Part shown: positions 53,549-63,985 of the stretch, in pieces
How positions within the stretch are numbered: the stretch's first letter is position 1
Layout of the letters: each line of letters starts with the position of its first letter
From: Rhodococcus sp. 1168
GTDB taxonomy: Bacteria; Actinomycetota; Actinomycetes; Mycobacteriales; Mycobacteriaceae
Direction of reading: 5' to 3'
Length of the DNA stretch: 64,000 nt
Assembly: GCF_002091955.1 (NCBI RefSeq)
Contig: NZ_MKKY01000025.1
Location: 1-64,000 of the forward strand
Notes under the pieces: model-generated
What the model was told of the DNA's origin: nothing
Database searches by the model: none
What the model saw: the letters and a program-made list of their open reading frames with translations, nothing else
Made by a program: the position numbers and the translations under genes

Positions 53549-54417
53549 GAGACTACTTCCATGGATGCGTGGGTCAGGATGGCTTGTCCATCGCGCTCGG
53601 GAGCCGTCGTGCGGAGAATCAAGCGTCCGCCCTCGTCCCAGACGGAGCTCTCCAGTACCTCGCCCGGAAACAACGGCCCGGCGAAACGGACCGAGAAGTT
53701 ACGAACTCGGCTCGGGTCGGAGCCCATCAGACGGTCTACCACTGTCCTGCACACGATCCCGTAAGACGCGAGGCCGTGCAAGATGGGCCGATCGAAGCCG
53801 ACTGCCGCGGCGAAGCTCGGGTCTATGTGCAGTGGATTGAGGTCACCGCTGAGTCGATAGAGCGCCGCTTGATCGGGACGAGTCGAAGACTGCAGGACAT
53901 GATCCGGCTCCCTATCCGGCACGGTGTCAGTGGTGTCCGGTCCGGCCTCGCCACCGAAGCCGCCCTCACCACGAGCCCAAATTTGCATCACCGTCGTGAA
54001 CAGTGCGCGGCCATCCTTGCCGGTCGCAACATGTTCGAGTTCGATCACTGCCGCCTTGCCCTTGTCCCAGATGTTCGCCACACGCGTCGTGACCTGGGCG
54101 CTGCCGGTAGACGGGATCGGTGCATGTGCGGTCAGCGATTGGCCACTGTGCAGAAGCTTGCGCAGGTCTACTTCGACGCCCGGCATCTGCAGGCCTGTGC
54201 TCTTGGAGACACCCGCTGAAATGCCTCCTCCAGCAACCAGAGCAAAGGTCGGCAGCACGGAGAGGTTCTTTTCGTACACCCAGCCGAGTTGACCGGGATC
54301 GAGTGGGTTCTCTCCCGCACCGACGCCGAGGTGATAGAGGATCACATCTCGGTCGGTCCACGAGATCTCGCGCACTGTCGGCTCTGCGGCGAGCGCGGTA
54401 GCGAGGTCTATAGCCAT
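53545..54417 (-). CDS. MaoC-family enoyl-CoA hydratase, second paralogue
   Basis: A 290-residue double-hotdog hydratase related to the protein at 43497. The hydratase-2 motif is in YRLSGDLNPLHIDPSFAAA followed by ILHGLASYG; the N-terminal half has WVYEKNLSVLPTFALV. It lies 40 bases after the FadE34-like dehydrogenase, suggesting it hydrates that enzyme's product. The stop overlaps the thioesterase start. Confidence 0.87.
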   Translation of the reverse strand: MAIDLATALAAEPTVREISWTDRDVILYHLGVGAGENPLDPGQLGWVYEKNLSVLPTFALVAGGGISAGVSKSTGLQMPGVEVDLRKLLHSGQSLTAHAPIPSTGSAQVTTRVANIWDKGKAAVIELEHVATGKDGRALFTTVMQIWARGEGGFGGEAGPDTTDTVPDREPDHVLQSSTRPDQAALYRLSGDLNPLHIDPSFAAAVGFDRPILHGLASYGIVCRTVVDRLMGSDPSRVRNFSVRFAGPLFPGEVLESSVWDEGGRLILRTTAPERDGQAILTHASMEVVS

Positions 54418-54457
54418 TGGGGATTCCTTCGATCTTTCGAGTGTGGTTGTCGGATGG

Positions 54458-56650
54458 TCACTTACCCGGCTCGGGATCCCGCGGCAGGCCCAGCAACCGT
54501 TCGCCGATGATGTTGAGCTGAACGTTGGTGGTGCCGCCCGCTATCGACAGGCACTGGGCATTCAAGAACATGTGTTGCGCGGAACTTCGGGGCTGCTCAC
54601 CGACCAGAGACGACGGCCCGGCCCACTCCATCGCCACTTCCCACACCTGTTGAATGTGCTCCACGCCGATAACTTTCGCGACCGAGGATTCCGCTCCGGG
54701 CTGGGCACCGGTAAGTGTGCGCAGCGTGGTCCGCAGTGCGAGCAACCCACCGGACTGGGCGTCACACAGAACTTCACCGAGAACTGCCGATTGCTGAGCG
54801 TCGATACCGCCGGGCAATTCGGCAGCGAGTTTCAACAACGCCTCGCCACCCGAACCGAGAGAAGAATCGTTCGACAACGAGACTCGTTCGTTGGCGAGTG
54901 TCGTTCGAGCCAATTTCCATCCGGCGCCGCTCTCCCCCACCAACATTTCGTCCGGAACGAACACGTCGTCGAAGAAGACCTCGTTGAACAACGATTCACC
55001 GGTGATCTCGCGAAGAGGTCGGATGTCGAGCCCGGGACTGTTCCGCATGTCGACGAGGAAGTAGGACAAGCCTTTGTGCTTCGGCACCGATGCGTCGGTG
55101 CGAGCGAGACAGATCCCCCAGTGCGCTTCACGCGCCATGGACGTCCAGACTTTCTGGCCCTGCAGCCGCCAACCGCCGTCCACCTTGGTCGCCTTGGTAC
55201 TCAATCCGGCAAGGTCGGAGCCCGCACCGGGTTCGGAGAACAGCTGACACCAGCGAATGTCGCCGCGCAGGCTGGCCGGAACGAACTGCTCGATCTGCTC
55301 AGGATTGCCGTGCTCGATGAGTGTGGGCACCACCCAGTTACCGATGATCATGTCGAACGGAGCGAGAGAGAACGAGGCCAATTCCTCGGCGATCACCAGC
55401 TGTTCGACAGCGTCGGCCCCTCGACCCCACGGTGCCGGCAAATGTGGTGCTGTATAGCCTTTTTCGGCCAACAACCGGATGCGGTCGGCATCAGCCGAAT
55501 CGGCAATCGAAGCAAGCTCGGATCGCACTTTCGCGCGGACTTGTTCGGCTTCGGGCGGAAGCTCCACTTCGAGTGAACGCCTGGTCCCGGCCAGCGTCGC
55601 AGCCGTCACCCGAGAACGCCAGGACGCGGTCGAGCCGAGCATGAGCAGCAAGGTCTGTGCCCGTCGGAGATAGAGGTGCGCGTCGTGTTCCCAGGTGTAT
55701 CCGATTCCGCCGAGGATCTGAATGCAATCCTTGGTCAACGAGAATGCAGCATCGAGTGCGGTAGCTCCCGCCACAGCAGCAGCCAGGGACACCTCTGCGG
55801 AAGGCGCACCTGCGTCCGCTGCGCGGGCGGCGTCCCATACGCACACGCGCGCTTGCTCGCTGCGAATGAGCATGCGCGCGATGCGGTGCTTGACGCCTTG
55901 GAACTGGCCGATGATGCGCCCGAACTGCTTGCGCGTTCGCGCGTAGTCGCCTGCAGTGCGCACCGCCCAGTCTGCGACGCCCGACGCCTCGGCGGAGAAC
56001 AGTATTGCCGCCAGATCCAGTACGCGTTGGGCATCGATCGAAAGGATGTCACCGGGCGCGAGCGAGATACTGCGTGCAGTCGCAGTTGCATTGCGTCGCA
56101 CGAGATCATAGCTCTCCACGGCAGTGATCTCGAGGCGCTCCCGCGGGACGACGACGAATACCGTGTGGTTCTCTGCATCGAGCGCGGCCAGCAGGAAGAG
56201 ATCACCGATCTGGCCACTGACGACGAAATCAGATGCACCGACGAGTACCGACTGGTTCGACTCGGAAGTCACGCGCAACGAACCGGGGTGCAGCGATATA
56301 GCGCCGATCCTCGAGCCGTCGGCCAGGGCTACGAGCTCCTCGCTGCGACCTGCTTCGTCGAGTACCGCACTGAGAAGGACAGTCGAGAGGAACGGCCCCG
56401 GAACCAATGCTCTACCGAGTTCCTCTGCCACCACGGCAGTTTCACCCAATCCACACCCTGCGCCGCCGTCCTCTTCCTTCAGATGAAGACCCAGCACGCC
56501 GAGTGCAGCCAGCGAGCTCCAGAAAGCGGGGCGCTCCTCGGTATCTGCATCCACTGCACTGCGCAGGACGTCGGAGGTGACGGTACGGGTCGCCCATGCG
56601 CGAACCGCATCGGTGAGGTCCCGTTCTTGTTCGGTCAATGCCATTGTCAT
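54458..56650 (-). CDS. Fused two-domain acyl-CoA dehydrogenase, FadE34/ChsE3-like
   Basis: A 730-residue protein formed of two acyl-CoA dehydrogenase halves, about residues 1-370 and 371-730. The first has FGRIIGQFQGVKHRIARMLI and QILGGIGYTWEHDAHLYL; the second has QLFSEPGAGSDLAGLSTKAT, VWTSMAREAHWGICLARTD and QCLSIAGGTTNVQLNIIGE. Length and fusion match FadE34 (ChsE3, Rv3573c), which acts on C24 and C22 steroid acyl-CoAs, and bile-acid enzymes of Rhodococcus. It sits between a thiolase and a MaoC hydratase, giving one near-complete beta-oxidation set. Confidence 0.88.
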   Translation of the reverse strand: MTMALTEQERDLTDAVRAWATRTVTSDVLRSAVDADTEERPAFWSSLAALGVLGLHLKEEDGGAGCGLGETAVVAEELGRALVPGPFLSTVLLSAVLDEAGRSEELVALADGSRIGAISLHPGSLRVTSESNQSVLVGASDFVVSGQIGDLFLLAALDAENHTVFVVVPRERLEITAVESYDLVRRNATATARSISLAPGDILSIDAQRVLDLAAILFSAEASGVADWAVRTAGDYARTRKQFGRIIGQFQGVKHRIARMLIRSEQARVCVWDAARAADAGAPSAEVSLAAAVAGATALDAAFSLTKDCIQILGGIGYTWEHDAHLYLRRAQTLLLMLGSTASWRSRVTAATLAGTRRSLEVELPPEAEQVRAKVRSELASIADSADADRIRLLAEKGYTAPHLPAPWGRGADAVEQLVIAEELASFSLAPFDMIIGNWVVPTLIEHGNPEQIEQFVPASLRGDIRWCQLFSEPGAGSDLAGLSTKATKVDGGWRLQGQKVWTSMAREAHWGICLARTDASVPKHKGLSYFLVDMRNSPGLDIRPLREITGESLFNEVFFDDVFVPDEMLVGESGAGWKLARTTLANERVSLSNDSSLGSGGEALLKLAAELPGGIDAQQSAVLGEVLCDAQSGGLLALRTTLRTLTGAQPGAESSVAKVIGVEHIQQVWEVAMEWAGPSSLVGEQPRSSAQHMFLNAQCLSIAGGTTNVQLNIIGERLLGLPRDPEPGK

Positions 56651-56686
56651 GAAAAGTCTCGGCTCTCTCGTCGGTCGGGTGCGCTC

Positions 56687-57880
<1,194 letters not shown>

Positions 57881-57910
57881 TTACCGCCGCGCGGGGCGAC
57901 GTCGATTTTC

Positions 57911-57924
57911 TGAAACGTATTCTA
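57911..57924. promoter_or_regulatory. KstR-like half-matching operator upstream of the thiolase
   Basis: TGAAACGTATTCTA fits the KstR form TnnAACnnGTTnnA except for A in place of G. It lies 49 bases upstream of the thiolase ATG, just after the TetR gene. AACGTATTC within it recurs in reverse at 42648-42656, and AACGTATCT appears at 51035-51043. Confidence 0.45.
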
Positions 57925-57968
57925 TTTTATCGAAAATGCACTGCGCTCGAGCACTACGGTTGCACTGT

Positions 57969-58580
57969 TCAGCGGGGCGACAGGTCGACGAGAAGCAGAT
58001 CGCATCCTCGGCGAATGTCGTGCTCCGCGTCGAGGAACGACACGCGCCCGTTCAGACAGGACTGAATGACACCGAACCACAGTTGCACGACCAAACGAAG
58101 CGCCGTCAGATCCGATTCGGTGGGTGTTTCGATTCCGGCCGCCTCGAGTAGGAGCTGACGGAACGCCAGATCGACCTTCGCCGCATCGGGCACAGCCACG
58201 ACGTTGGAGGCTGTCGTGGACTGAATCATGGCCGTCGATAGCAGCGGCCGGCGCAACAACCCGCGCGTTGCGCGCACCAGTACGTCGTACACCGCGTCGC
58301 TGGGCCGCGCCGCGGCAGATGATCCTTTGGTGAAGCCAGAACCCATACGGTCGATCTGATCGACCATCACCGCGACGAAGAGATGAGTCTTCGACGGGAA
58401 GTATCGGTACAGCGTCCCGATAGCAACCCCCGCAGCCTTGGCCACGTCGTGCATCTGGACGCGCGCAAGTTCCTTCTCGGCACCGAGTGCCGCCGCTGCC
58501 TGGATCATGCGGACGTGCCGAGCGTGCTGCTCAACCGAGCTCGGCTCTGCGGCGTCGCGAACTTCGGCAATTCTCGGCAC
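57969..58580 (-). CDS. TetR-family regulator, KstR-like
   Basis: A 203-residue TetR regulator. The N-terminal HTH is VQMHDVAKAAGVAIGTLYRYFPSK (about residues 42-65; motif given by its ends VQMHD and YRYFPSK). The block GVAIGTLYRYFPSKTHLF closely resembles KstR of M. tuberculosis, as does RRPLLSTAMIQS. The C-terminal ligand domain should bind a steroid-CoA intermediate. GTG 58580 starts it. It is divergent from kstD and heads the thiolase/fadE34-like strand, so it probably controls both. Confidence 0.83.
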   Translation of the reverse strand: MPRIAEVRDAAEPSSVEQHARHVRMIQAAAALGAEKELARVQMHDVAKAAGVAIGTLYRYFPSKTHLFVAVMVDQIDRMGSGFTKGSSAAARPSDAVYDVLVRATRGLLRRPLLSTAMIQSTTASNVVAVPDAAKVDLAFRQLLLEAAGIETPTESDLTALRLVVQLWFGVIQSCLNGRVSFLDAEHDIRRGCDLLLVDLSPR

Positions 58581-58812
58581 TCTCGTCCATCCCTCCCAAG
58601 ACTTCTCACGCTGGGCCTACGTAACGGTAGGTTCGCTCGATCTTGGCACCTCACTTCGGATTCTTCGACTTTTGCCCGCTCAGTGAGACCCACGGCACGC
58701 AGCCGCCGAAAGTACTGTTGCGTAGTCCACCGCATCTTCGTGTACTCGACCCGCCCGCATGTCGACGTACACGCATCATCACCGCGGGCACTTCGAAACG
58801 GAGAACACCACC

Positions 58813-60339
58813 ATGCACGAGTCGATCGAGTGCGATGTCCTGGTCATCGGTTCCGGCGGCGGCGCTCTGACCGGCGCATTTGCCGCGGCAGAAGCCGGTC
58901 TGGACACGCTGGTCCTGGAAAAGACACCACTACTCGGTGGCACGTCCGCCTATTCCGGCGGCGCCGTATGGCTACCCGGCACCGCGGTGCAGGACCGCGC
59001 GAACATCGGAGATTCGACGGCGAAGGCACGCGAGTACCTTCGTGCCGTCGTCGGCGATTACGAAGTCGATCGGCAAGAGGCATTCGTCTCGACGGCACCC
59101 GCCGTCGTCGATCTGCTCGAGAAGAACCCGAATATCGAATTCGAATGGCGTCCGTTCCCGGACTACTTCCGCGCGCCCGGTCGCATGGATTCCGGACGAG
59201 CGATCAATGCTCTCGACATCGAGCCCTCCGCTGTCGGTGATCTGCTCGAGCGTGTCCGCCCCGAACTCGATGCAGATCGTGAAGGAGCGCCGCACCCCGC
59301 CGGCAAGCTCGGCGGTGGACGCGCACTGATCTCTCGCCTGTTGCTGGCTCTGGAAAGCACGGGCAACTCTCGTGTGCTGACCGAGACTGCATTGACGGAG
59401 CTGATCGTCGAGAACGAGGTAGTAGTCGGCGCCATGGCGACCGGACCTGATGGAAAGACATTGCGCATCCTCGCGCGTCGCGGCGTCCTGATCGCCGCTG
59501 GCGGCATCGAAAAGGATCAGCCACTGCGAGATGCAGAGTCGATGCCGGGTCTCGCGCGGTGGAGCATGGCACCGCAAGGCTCGAATACCGGCGATGCAAT
59601 TCAGGCTGCAGTCCGGATCGGCGCAGACACCACTTTGGCAGGGCAGGCGTGGTACTGCCCCGGTGTCGCATTGCCGGATGGGTCGGCGGCATTCATGGTC
59701 GGTGTCCGTGGCGGACTGCTCGTCGACGACGCAGGCAAGCGCTACCTGAACGAGTCGCTTCCGTACGACCAGTTCGGTCGGGCAATGATCGAGCACGGCA
59801 GCGAGCGGTCTTACCTCGTATTCGAGGCGACCGACAGCGGACCTGTCATTCCGACCATTTCGATTCCGTCGGTAGCCGCGGACGCTCATCTCGAGGCCGG
59901 TACGTGGGTCATGGCCGACACGATCGAAGAACTGGCAGCACTGATCGAGGTTGCCCCAGAGGTTCTCCGCAACACCGTCGAGCAGTTCAACGAATACGCG
60001 AGTACCGGTACCGACGAGCAGTTCCATCGCGGCGAAGACCCATACGACAAGTTCTTCTGCCGACCCGTTCCCGAACTGCCCAACGCGGCCTTGACGCCGC
60101 TGAAGAAGGGGCCGTACGTCGCCGCACGAATCGTGTTGAGCGACCTGGGAACCAAGAGCGGTGTGCGCACCGACGTCGACGCTCGGGTACTCCGTGAGGA
60201 CGACACACCGATCGCCGGCCTCTATGCAGCCGGCAACACCAGTGCCTCTCTCAGTGGGTCCAAGTACCCAGGCCCGGGCGTGCCGCTCGGCACCGCCATG
60301 GTCTTCGCCTACCGAGCAGTTCGCGCCATGCTGTCCTGA
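58813..60339 (+). CDS. kstD: 3-ketosteroid delta-1-dehydrogenase (KstD)
   Basis: A 508-residue flavoprotein. FAD motif VIGSGGGALTGAFAAAEAG lies at the N-terminus; GGTSAYSGGAVWLPG follows. C-terminal GLYAAGNTSASLSGSKYPGP is typical of KstD. It introduces the 1,2 double bond in ring A. ATG 58813 (MHESIE) with GGAGAA upstream is preferred to 58759, whose extra residues are not family-like. It is divergent from the TetR gene and convergent with the hsaA-like gene, with no space between stops. The related enzymes of the FAD-binding fumarate-reductase superfamily cannot be excluded, but the context is strong. Confidence 0.87.
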   Translation: MHESIECDVLVIGSGGGALTGAFAAAEAGLDTLVLEKTPLLGGTSAYSGGAVWLPGTAVQDRANIGDSTAKAREYLRAVVGDYEVDRQEAFVSTAPAVVDLLEKNPNIEFEWRPFPDYFRAPGRMDSGRAINALDIEPSAVGDLLERVRPELDADREGAPHPAGKLGGGRALISRLLLALESTGNSRVLTETALTELIVENEVVVGAMATGPDGKTLRILARRGVLIAAGGIEKDQPLRDAESMPGLARWSMAPQGSNTGDAIQAAVRIGADTTLAGQAWYCPGVALPDGSAAFMVGVRGGLLVDDAGKRYLNESLPYDQFGRAMIEHGSERSYLVFEATDSGPVIPTISIPSVAADAHLEAGTWVMADTIEELAALIEVAPEVLRNTVEQFNEYASTGTDEQFHRGEDPYDKFFCRPVPELPNAALTPLKKGPYVAARIVLSDLGTKSGVRTDVDARVLREDDTPIAGLYAAGNTSASLSGSKYPGPGVPLGTAMVFAYRAVRAMLS

Positions 60340-61506
60340 TCAGACCAAATTGTCCTCTACCGGGAGGCCGAACGCGCCTTGGCCGAACAATGCCAAGGCC
60401 CGTTCGGCCTCGTTGGCTACGTGGACGCTCCCGGCGTGGACATCGCGCCACGCCCGTTCGATCACATTTCCGCGGAACAACGAGTGGCCCCCTGCCGACT
60501 TGAACAACAGGTCCATCGCCTCGACCGCACGCTCGGTCGCTCGCACTTGATCACGTCGCGCACGCAGCCGCATCGACATCGGTAGTTCCTCGCCTTCGAG
60601 CGCCAACTCCCACAGTTCTCGAACGTTGCGCTCCAACTGCAGTATCGCGGCATCGATCTCCGACGATGCGCGCGCGATGGCGACCTGCGCGAATTGATCG
60701 TGCACGAACTTCCCGCCACCGAGGCTCAGACGCACTCGCTCGCGCATGTTGGCCAAATAACGTTCGTAGCACCCCGCCACGATTCCGACTCCTGGCGACG
60801 CGACCGCAGTGGTGAAGATCGTGGCGAACGGAAGCCGGTACAGCGGTCCCCGGTTCACTTTCTGGCCCGCACCACGAAGGTGCGCTGTTTCGTAGTTGCT
60901 CTTGGTCCGATACTCGGGGACGAAGCAATCGACGATACTGATCTCGTTGCTGGCAGTGCCTCGCATTCCCATCACGTCCCAAACATCCCGGATGCGATAG
61001 TCCGAGCGCGGGACCAGGACGGTGAGGAAGTCCAGGGGACGCCCCTCCTCGCCCACCACGATTGCGCCCAGCAGCGCCCACGCCGCATGGTCACACCCGG
61101 AGGAGAAGTGCCATTCCCCGCTGAGGCGGTACCCGCCTTCGACAGGGTGCAGCCGTCCGACCGGTGCATACGCGGAAGACACGAGCGTGTCGTTGTCGCG
61201 TTCCCACACATCGCTCTGCGCTCGATCGTCGAAGAGTGCGAGATGCCACGGGTGGACCCCCAATACGGAAGTCACCCAACCGGTGGATCCACAGGCACCC
61301 GAGATCATTCGAACCGCGTCGAAGAATCGAGCCGGATCGGATTCGGTCCCGCCGTAGCGCTTGGGTTGAAGCAGCCGGAAGACTCCGGCCTTCCCCAGCT
61401 CGTGGATCATCTGGTCCGACACACGTCCGGTTTCATCGACCTTGGCTGCCGCTTCGGCAATAGTCGGCAGTAGATCGCGGACAGCACTGAGGACGTCGGT
61501 TGTCAT
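60340..61506 (-). CDS. HsaA-like flavin-dependent monooxygenase (acyl-CoA dehydrogenase fold)
   Basis: A 388-residue oxygenase component resembling HsaA (Rv3570c), which hydroxylates the phenolic 3-HSA after ring B opening. Family blocks are LQPKRYGGTESDPARFF, ACGSTGWVTSVLGVHPWHLA, WHFSSGCDHAAWALLGA and MGMRGTASNEISI. HsaA normally needs the flavin reductase HsaB, not found in the window. ATG 61506 has GGAGT almost touching it, so an upstream start (to 61572) is possible. It is divergent from kshA. Confidence 0.86.
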   Translation of the reverse strand: MTTDVLSAVRDLLPTIAEAAAKVDETGRVSDQMIHELGKAGVFRLLQPKRYGGTESDPARFFDAVRMISGACGSTGWVTSVLGVHPWHLALFDDRAQSDVWERDNDTLVSSAYAPVGRLHPVEGGYRLSGEWHFSSGCDHAAWALLGAIVVGEEGRPLDFLTVLVPRSDYRIRDVWDVMGMRGTASNEISIVDCFVPEYRTKSNYETAHLRGAGQKVNRGPLYRLPFATIFTTAVASPGVGIVAGCYERYLANMRERVRLSLGGGKFVHDQFAQVAIARASSEIDAAILQLERNVRELWELALEGEELPMSMRLRARRDQVRATERAVEAMDLLFKSAGGHSLFRGNVIERAWRDVHAGSVHVANEAERALALFGQGAFGLPVEDNLV

Positions 61507-61624
61507 ACTCCGAACGATATTCCGTTTCCGCGCCCGGCGAGCGGGTGCCTCACTCATCGAGAGTGAGGACACCGGCCTTCCGTCGAGTCCCGTCCAGTGA
61601 GAATTCCGGTATGTCGGTGTCGGA

Positions 61625-61641
61625 GGTCACCTAGCGTGACC
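61625..61641. promoter_or_regulatory. Inverted repeat upstream of kshA
   Basis: GGTCAC-CTAGC-GTGACC has perfect 6-base arms and ends 59 bases before the kshA start. It is not a KstR or KstR2 consensus. It may be a separate operator in the divergent hsaA-like/kshA promoter. Confidence 0.45.
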
Positions 61642-61700
61642 CCTGATACGGCAACGACCAGCTCGCCGTTTGACTTTTCGAGAGACAGGACGGGACCACT

Positions 61701-62864
61701 GTGACCATCCAACAGAACACGAGCGACGAAGTACGAGAGATCGACGCCGGAGCGTCCCCAACGCGATTCGCTCGCGGTTGGCACTGCATCGGTTTGTCGG
61801 CTGACTTCAAGGACGGCAAGCCCCACTCCATCGAGGCCTTCGGGACCAAGCTCGTCGTCTTCGCCGACAGCTCGGGCAAGCTCGCCGTCCTCGACGGATA
61901 CTGCCGCCACATGGGTGGCGACCTCACTCAGGGAACGGTCAAGGGTGACGAGATCGCCTGCCCGTTCCACGATTGGCGTTGGGGAAGCAACGGCAAGTGC
62001 AAGAGCATTCCTTACGCGCGCCGCGTACCCCCGCTGGCTCGTACACGTTCGTGGCATGTCCTCGACCAGGACGGCATGCTCTTCGTGTGGAACGATCCCG
62101 AGGGCAATGCCCCGCCGGCAGACGTGACCATTCCCCGCATCGAAGGTGCACTCGATGACGGCTGGTCCGACTGGGTTTGGTACAGCACCGTGGTGGACAC
62201 CAATTGCCGCGAGGTCGTCGACAACATCGTCGACATGGCGCACTTCTTCTACGTCCACTACACCTTCCCCACGAACTTCAAGAACGTGTTCGAAGGCCAC
62301 GTAGCCAGTCAGTTCATGAACGGGGAGGCGCGAAAGGACATGCGTCCGGACGTGCCGGGCCAGCCCAAGATGATCGGCAACCGCTCGGATGCCACATACT
62401 TCGGACCTTCGTTCATGATCGACGATCTGACGTACTCGTACGAGACGCACGACGTCGAGTCGGTCCTGATCAACTGCCACTACCCGGTCAGCGCCAACAA
62501 GTTCGTTCTGCAGTACGGCATGATCGTCAAGAAGTCGGAGACGGTCAAGGGTGATGCTGCCGACGAGATGGCCAGGAATTTCGGAACGTTCATCGCCAAG
62601 GGCTTCGAACAGGACATCGAGATCTGGAAGAACAAGACACGTATCGACAACCCACTGCTCTGCGAAGAAGACGGACCCGTCTACCAGCTTCGCCGGTGGT
62701 ACGAGCAGTTCTACGTCGACGTTGCCGACGTGACTCCGCAGATGACGGAACGATTCGAGTTCGAGCTGGACACCGCTCGTCCGTCCGAGGCGTGGAAGAA
62801 AGAGGTCGAAGACAACATCGCTCGGAAGCTGGAGGGTCAGAATGCAACCGCTTCAGTGCAGTGA
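61701..62864 (+). CDS. kshA: 3-ketosteroid 9-alpha-hydroxylase oxygenase KshA
   Basis: A 387-residue Rieske oxygenase. The Rieske 2Fe-2S ligands are CRH (residues 68-70) and CPFH (residues 87-90). The mononuclear iron site is in DNIVDMAHFFYVHY. Typical KshA ends and GWHCIGLSADFKDGKPH are present. It adds the 9-alpha hydroxyl, which with KstD opens ring B; KshB at 40659 is the likely reductase. GTG 61701 starts it. The end overlaps the start of the Cys-rich gene by 23 bases. Confidence 0.92.
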   Translation: MTIQQNTSDEVREIDAGASPTRFARGWHCIGLSADFKDGKPHSIEAFGTKLVVFADSSGKLAVLDGYCRHMGGDLTQGTVKGDEIACPFHDWRWGSNGKCKSIPYARRVPPLARTRSWHVLDQDGMLFVWNDPEGNAPPADVTIPRIEGALDDGWSDWVWYSTVVDTNCREVVDNIVDMAHFFYVHYTFPTNFKNVFEGHVASQFMNGEARKDMRPDVPGQPKMIGNRSDATYFGPSFMIDDLTYSYETHDVESVLINCHYPVSANKFVLQYGMIVKKSETVKGDAADEMARNFGTFIAKGFEQDIEIWKNKTRIDNPLLCEEDGPVYQLRRWYEQFYVDVADVTPQMTERFEFELDTARPSEAWKKEVEDNIARKLEGQNATASVQ

Positions 62865-63102
62865 GTGCAGTGCGCGGGTACTCGTTGCGAAGAACAGCTG
62901 GGAACACACCTCGATCCAGTGGGACGCAGCGGCTCGCGAGCTTTGCCATGAAATAGACAGCGACGCGCCGGTCGACGGCCGGCTCGGCGCACCCAATCGG
63001 GGCTGTCACGCACTGAAAAAAAACATCGTCGAAGCCGCACTACGCGGCGACGTCGTCGTCACCGACAGCGATCCGGTTCCGACGCCGATCGTTGTCGATT
63101 GA
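62842..63102 (+). CDS. 86-residue cysteine-containing protein coupled to kshA
   Basis: A small acidic protein that starts inside the kshA end (23-base overlap). It has CSEC near residue 6, a Cys in ARELCHEID and a Cys in NRGCHAL, which could bind zinc or a cluster. I recognise no family. The overlap and placement between kshA and an SDR suggest a job in the oxygenase step, for example an accessory or electron carrier; this is inference. A CxxC-x(n)-C pattern is too loose to call ferredoxin. Confidence 0.7.
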   Translation: MQPLQCSECSARVLVAKNSWEHTSIQWDAAARELCHEIDSDAPVDGRLGAPNRGCHALKKNIVEAALRGDVVVTDSDPVPTPIVVD

Positions 63103-63124
63103 CGCATCGAGGAAAGGCTCTTTC

Positions 63125-63916
63125 ATGATCGATATCGACCAGTACGGCCCCTGGGCCGTCATCGCCGGCGGTTCCGAAGGCGTCGGATCGGAGTTTGCCG
63201 ACCAGTTGAGCAAGGCCGGTTTCAACCTTGTTCTCATTGCCCGCAAGCCCGGTCCGCTCGAGGAGACAGCAACTCTCGCTCGCGCGAACGGCGTCGAGGT
63301 GCGGACGCTGGCACTCGATCTGCTCACCGCCGATGCAATCGAGAGCATTCGCACGGCGACCGCGGACCTCGAAGTCGGCTTGTTGATCTTCAACGCAGGC
63401 GCCAACAGCTACGGACATGAGTTCGTCACCGGTGATCTGTCCGGCTTCCAGCAAGTGATCGACCTCAACATCACCTCGCAACTGCATTTGTCGCACTATT
63501 TCGGTGCTGCGATGCGCGAGCGCGGGCGCGGCGGCATCATCCTGGTCGGCTCGATGGCCGGTTACATGGGCGCCGAGCACCAGAGTGTGTACGCGGCCTC
63601 GAAGGCCTTCGGACGCATCTTCGCCGAGGGCCTGTGGCTCGAAATGGCACCGTTCGGCGTGCATGTCGTCGACCTGGTTCTAGGGGTCACACGGACCCCA
63701 GCGATGGCACGCGCCGGGTTGAACTTCGACATACCCGGAATGCGTGTATCCGAGCCTGCAGATGTAGCTCATGAAGGGCTCGAGCACATCACCGACGGAC
63801 CTGTCTGGGTCGCCGGCGGACACTACGAGGCCGCGCAGACCCGCAGCGGCTTCCCGCGCGGAGAGATCGTCGAAAATGCTGCAATAGGTATGCGGAAGCT
63901 CCTCAACCGAAGCTGA
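63125..63916 (+). CDS. Short-chain dehydrogenase/reductase downstream of kshA
   Basis: A 263-residue SDR. The cofactor motif is GGSEGVGSEFAD, the usual NNAG reads FNAGANS, and the active site shows VGSMAGYMG and YAASK. ATG 63125 lies 22 bases after the Cys-rich gene, with AGGAAAGG upstream, so kshA, the small gene and this SDR form one unit. Probably a steroid hydroxyl dehydrogenase; position and stereochemistry cannot be inferred. Confidence 0.83.
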   Translation: MIDIDQYGPWAVIAGGSEGVGSEFADQLSKAGFNLVLIARKPGPLEETATLARANGVEVRTLALDLLTADAIESIRTATADLEVGLLIFNAGANSYGHEFVTGDLSGFQQVIDLNITSQLHLSHYFGAAMRERGRGGIILVGSMAGYMGAEHQSVYAASKAFGRIFAEGLWLEMAPFGVHVVDLVLGVTRTPAMARAGLNFDIPGMRVSEPADVAHEGLEHITDGPVWVAGGHYEAAQTRSGFPRGEIVENAAIGMRKLLNRS

Positions 63917-63946
63917 TTCACTTCGGCAAAAGCCTCCCGATACGCC

Positions 63947-63985
63947 GAAAGCGCTGCGCATTCATATGAATGCGCAGCGCTTTTA
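63947..63985. terminator. 36-base palindromic terminator at the window end
   Basis: Bases 63947-63964 are the exact reverse complement of 63965-63982 (AAAGCGCTGCGC arms), followed by a T. It closes the kshA unit. Confidence 0.88.
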
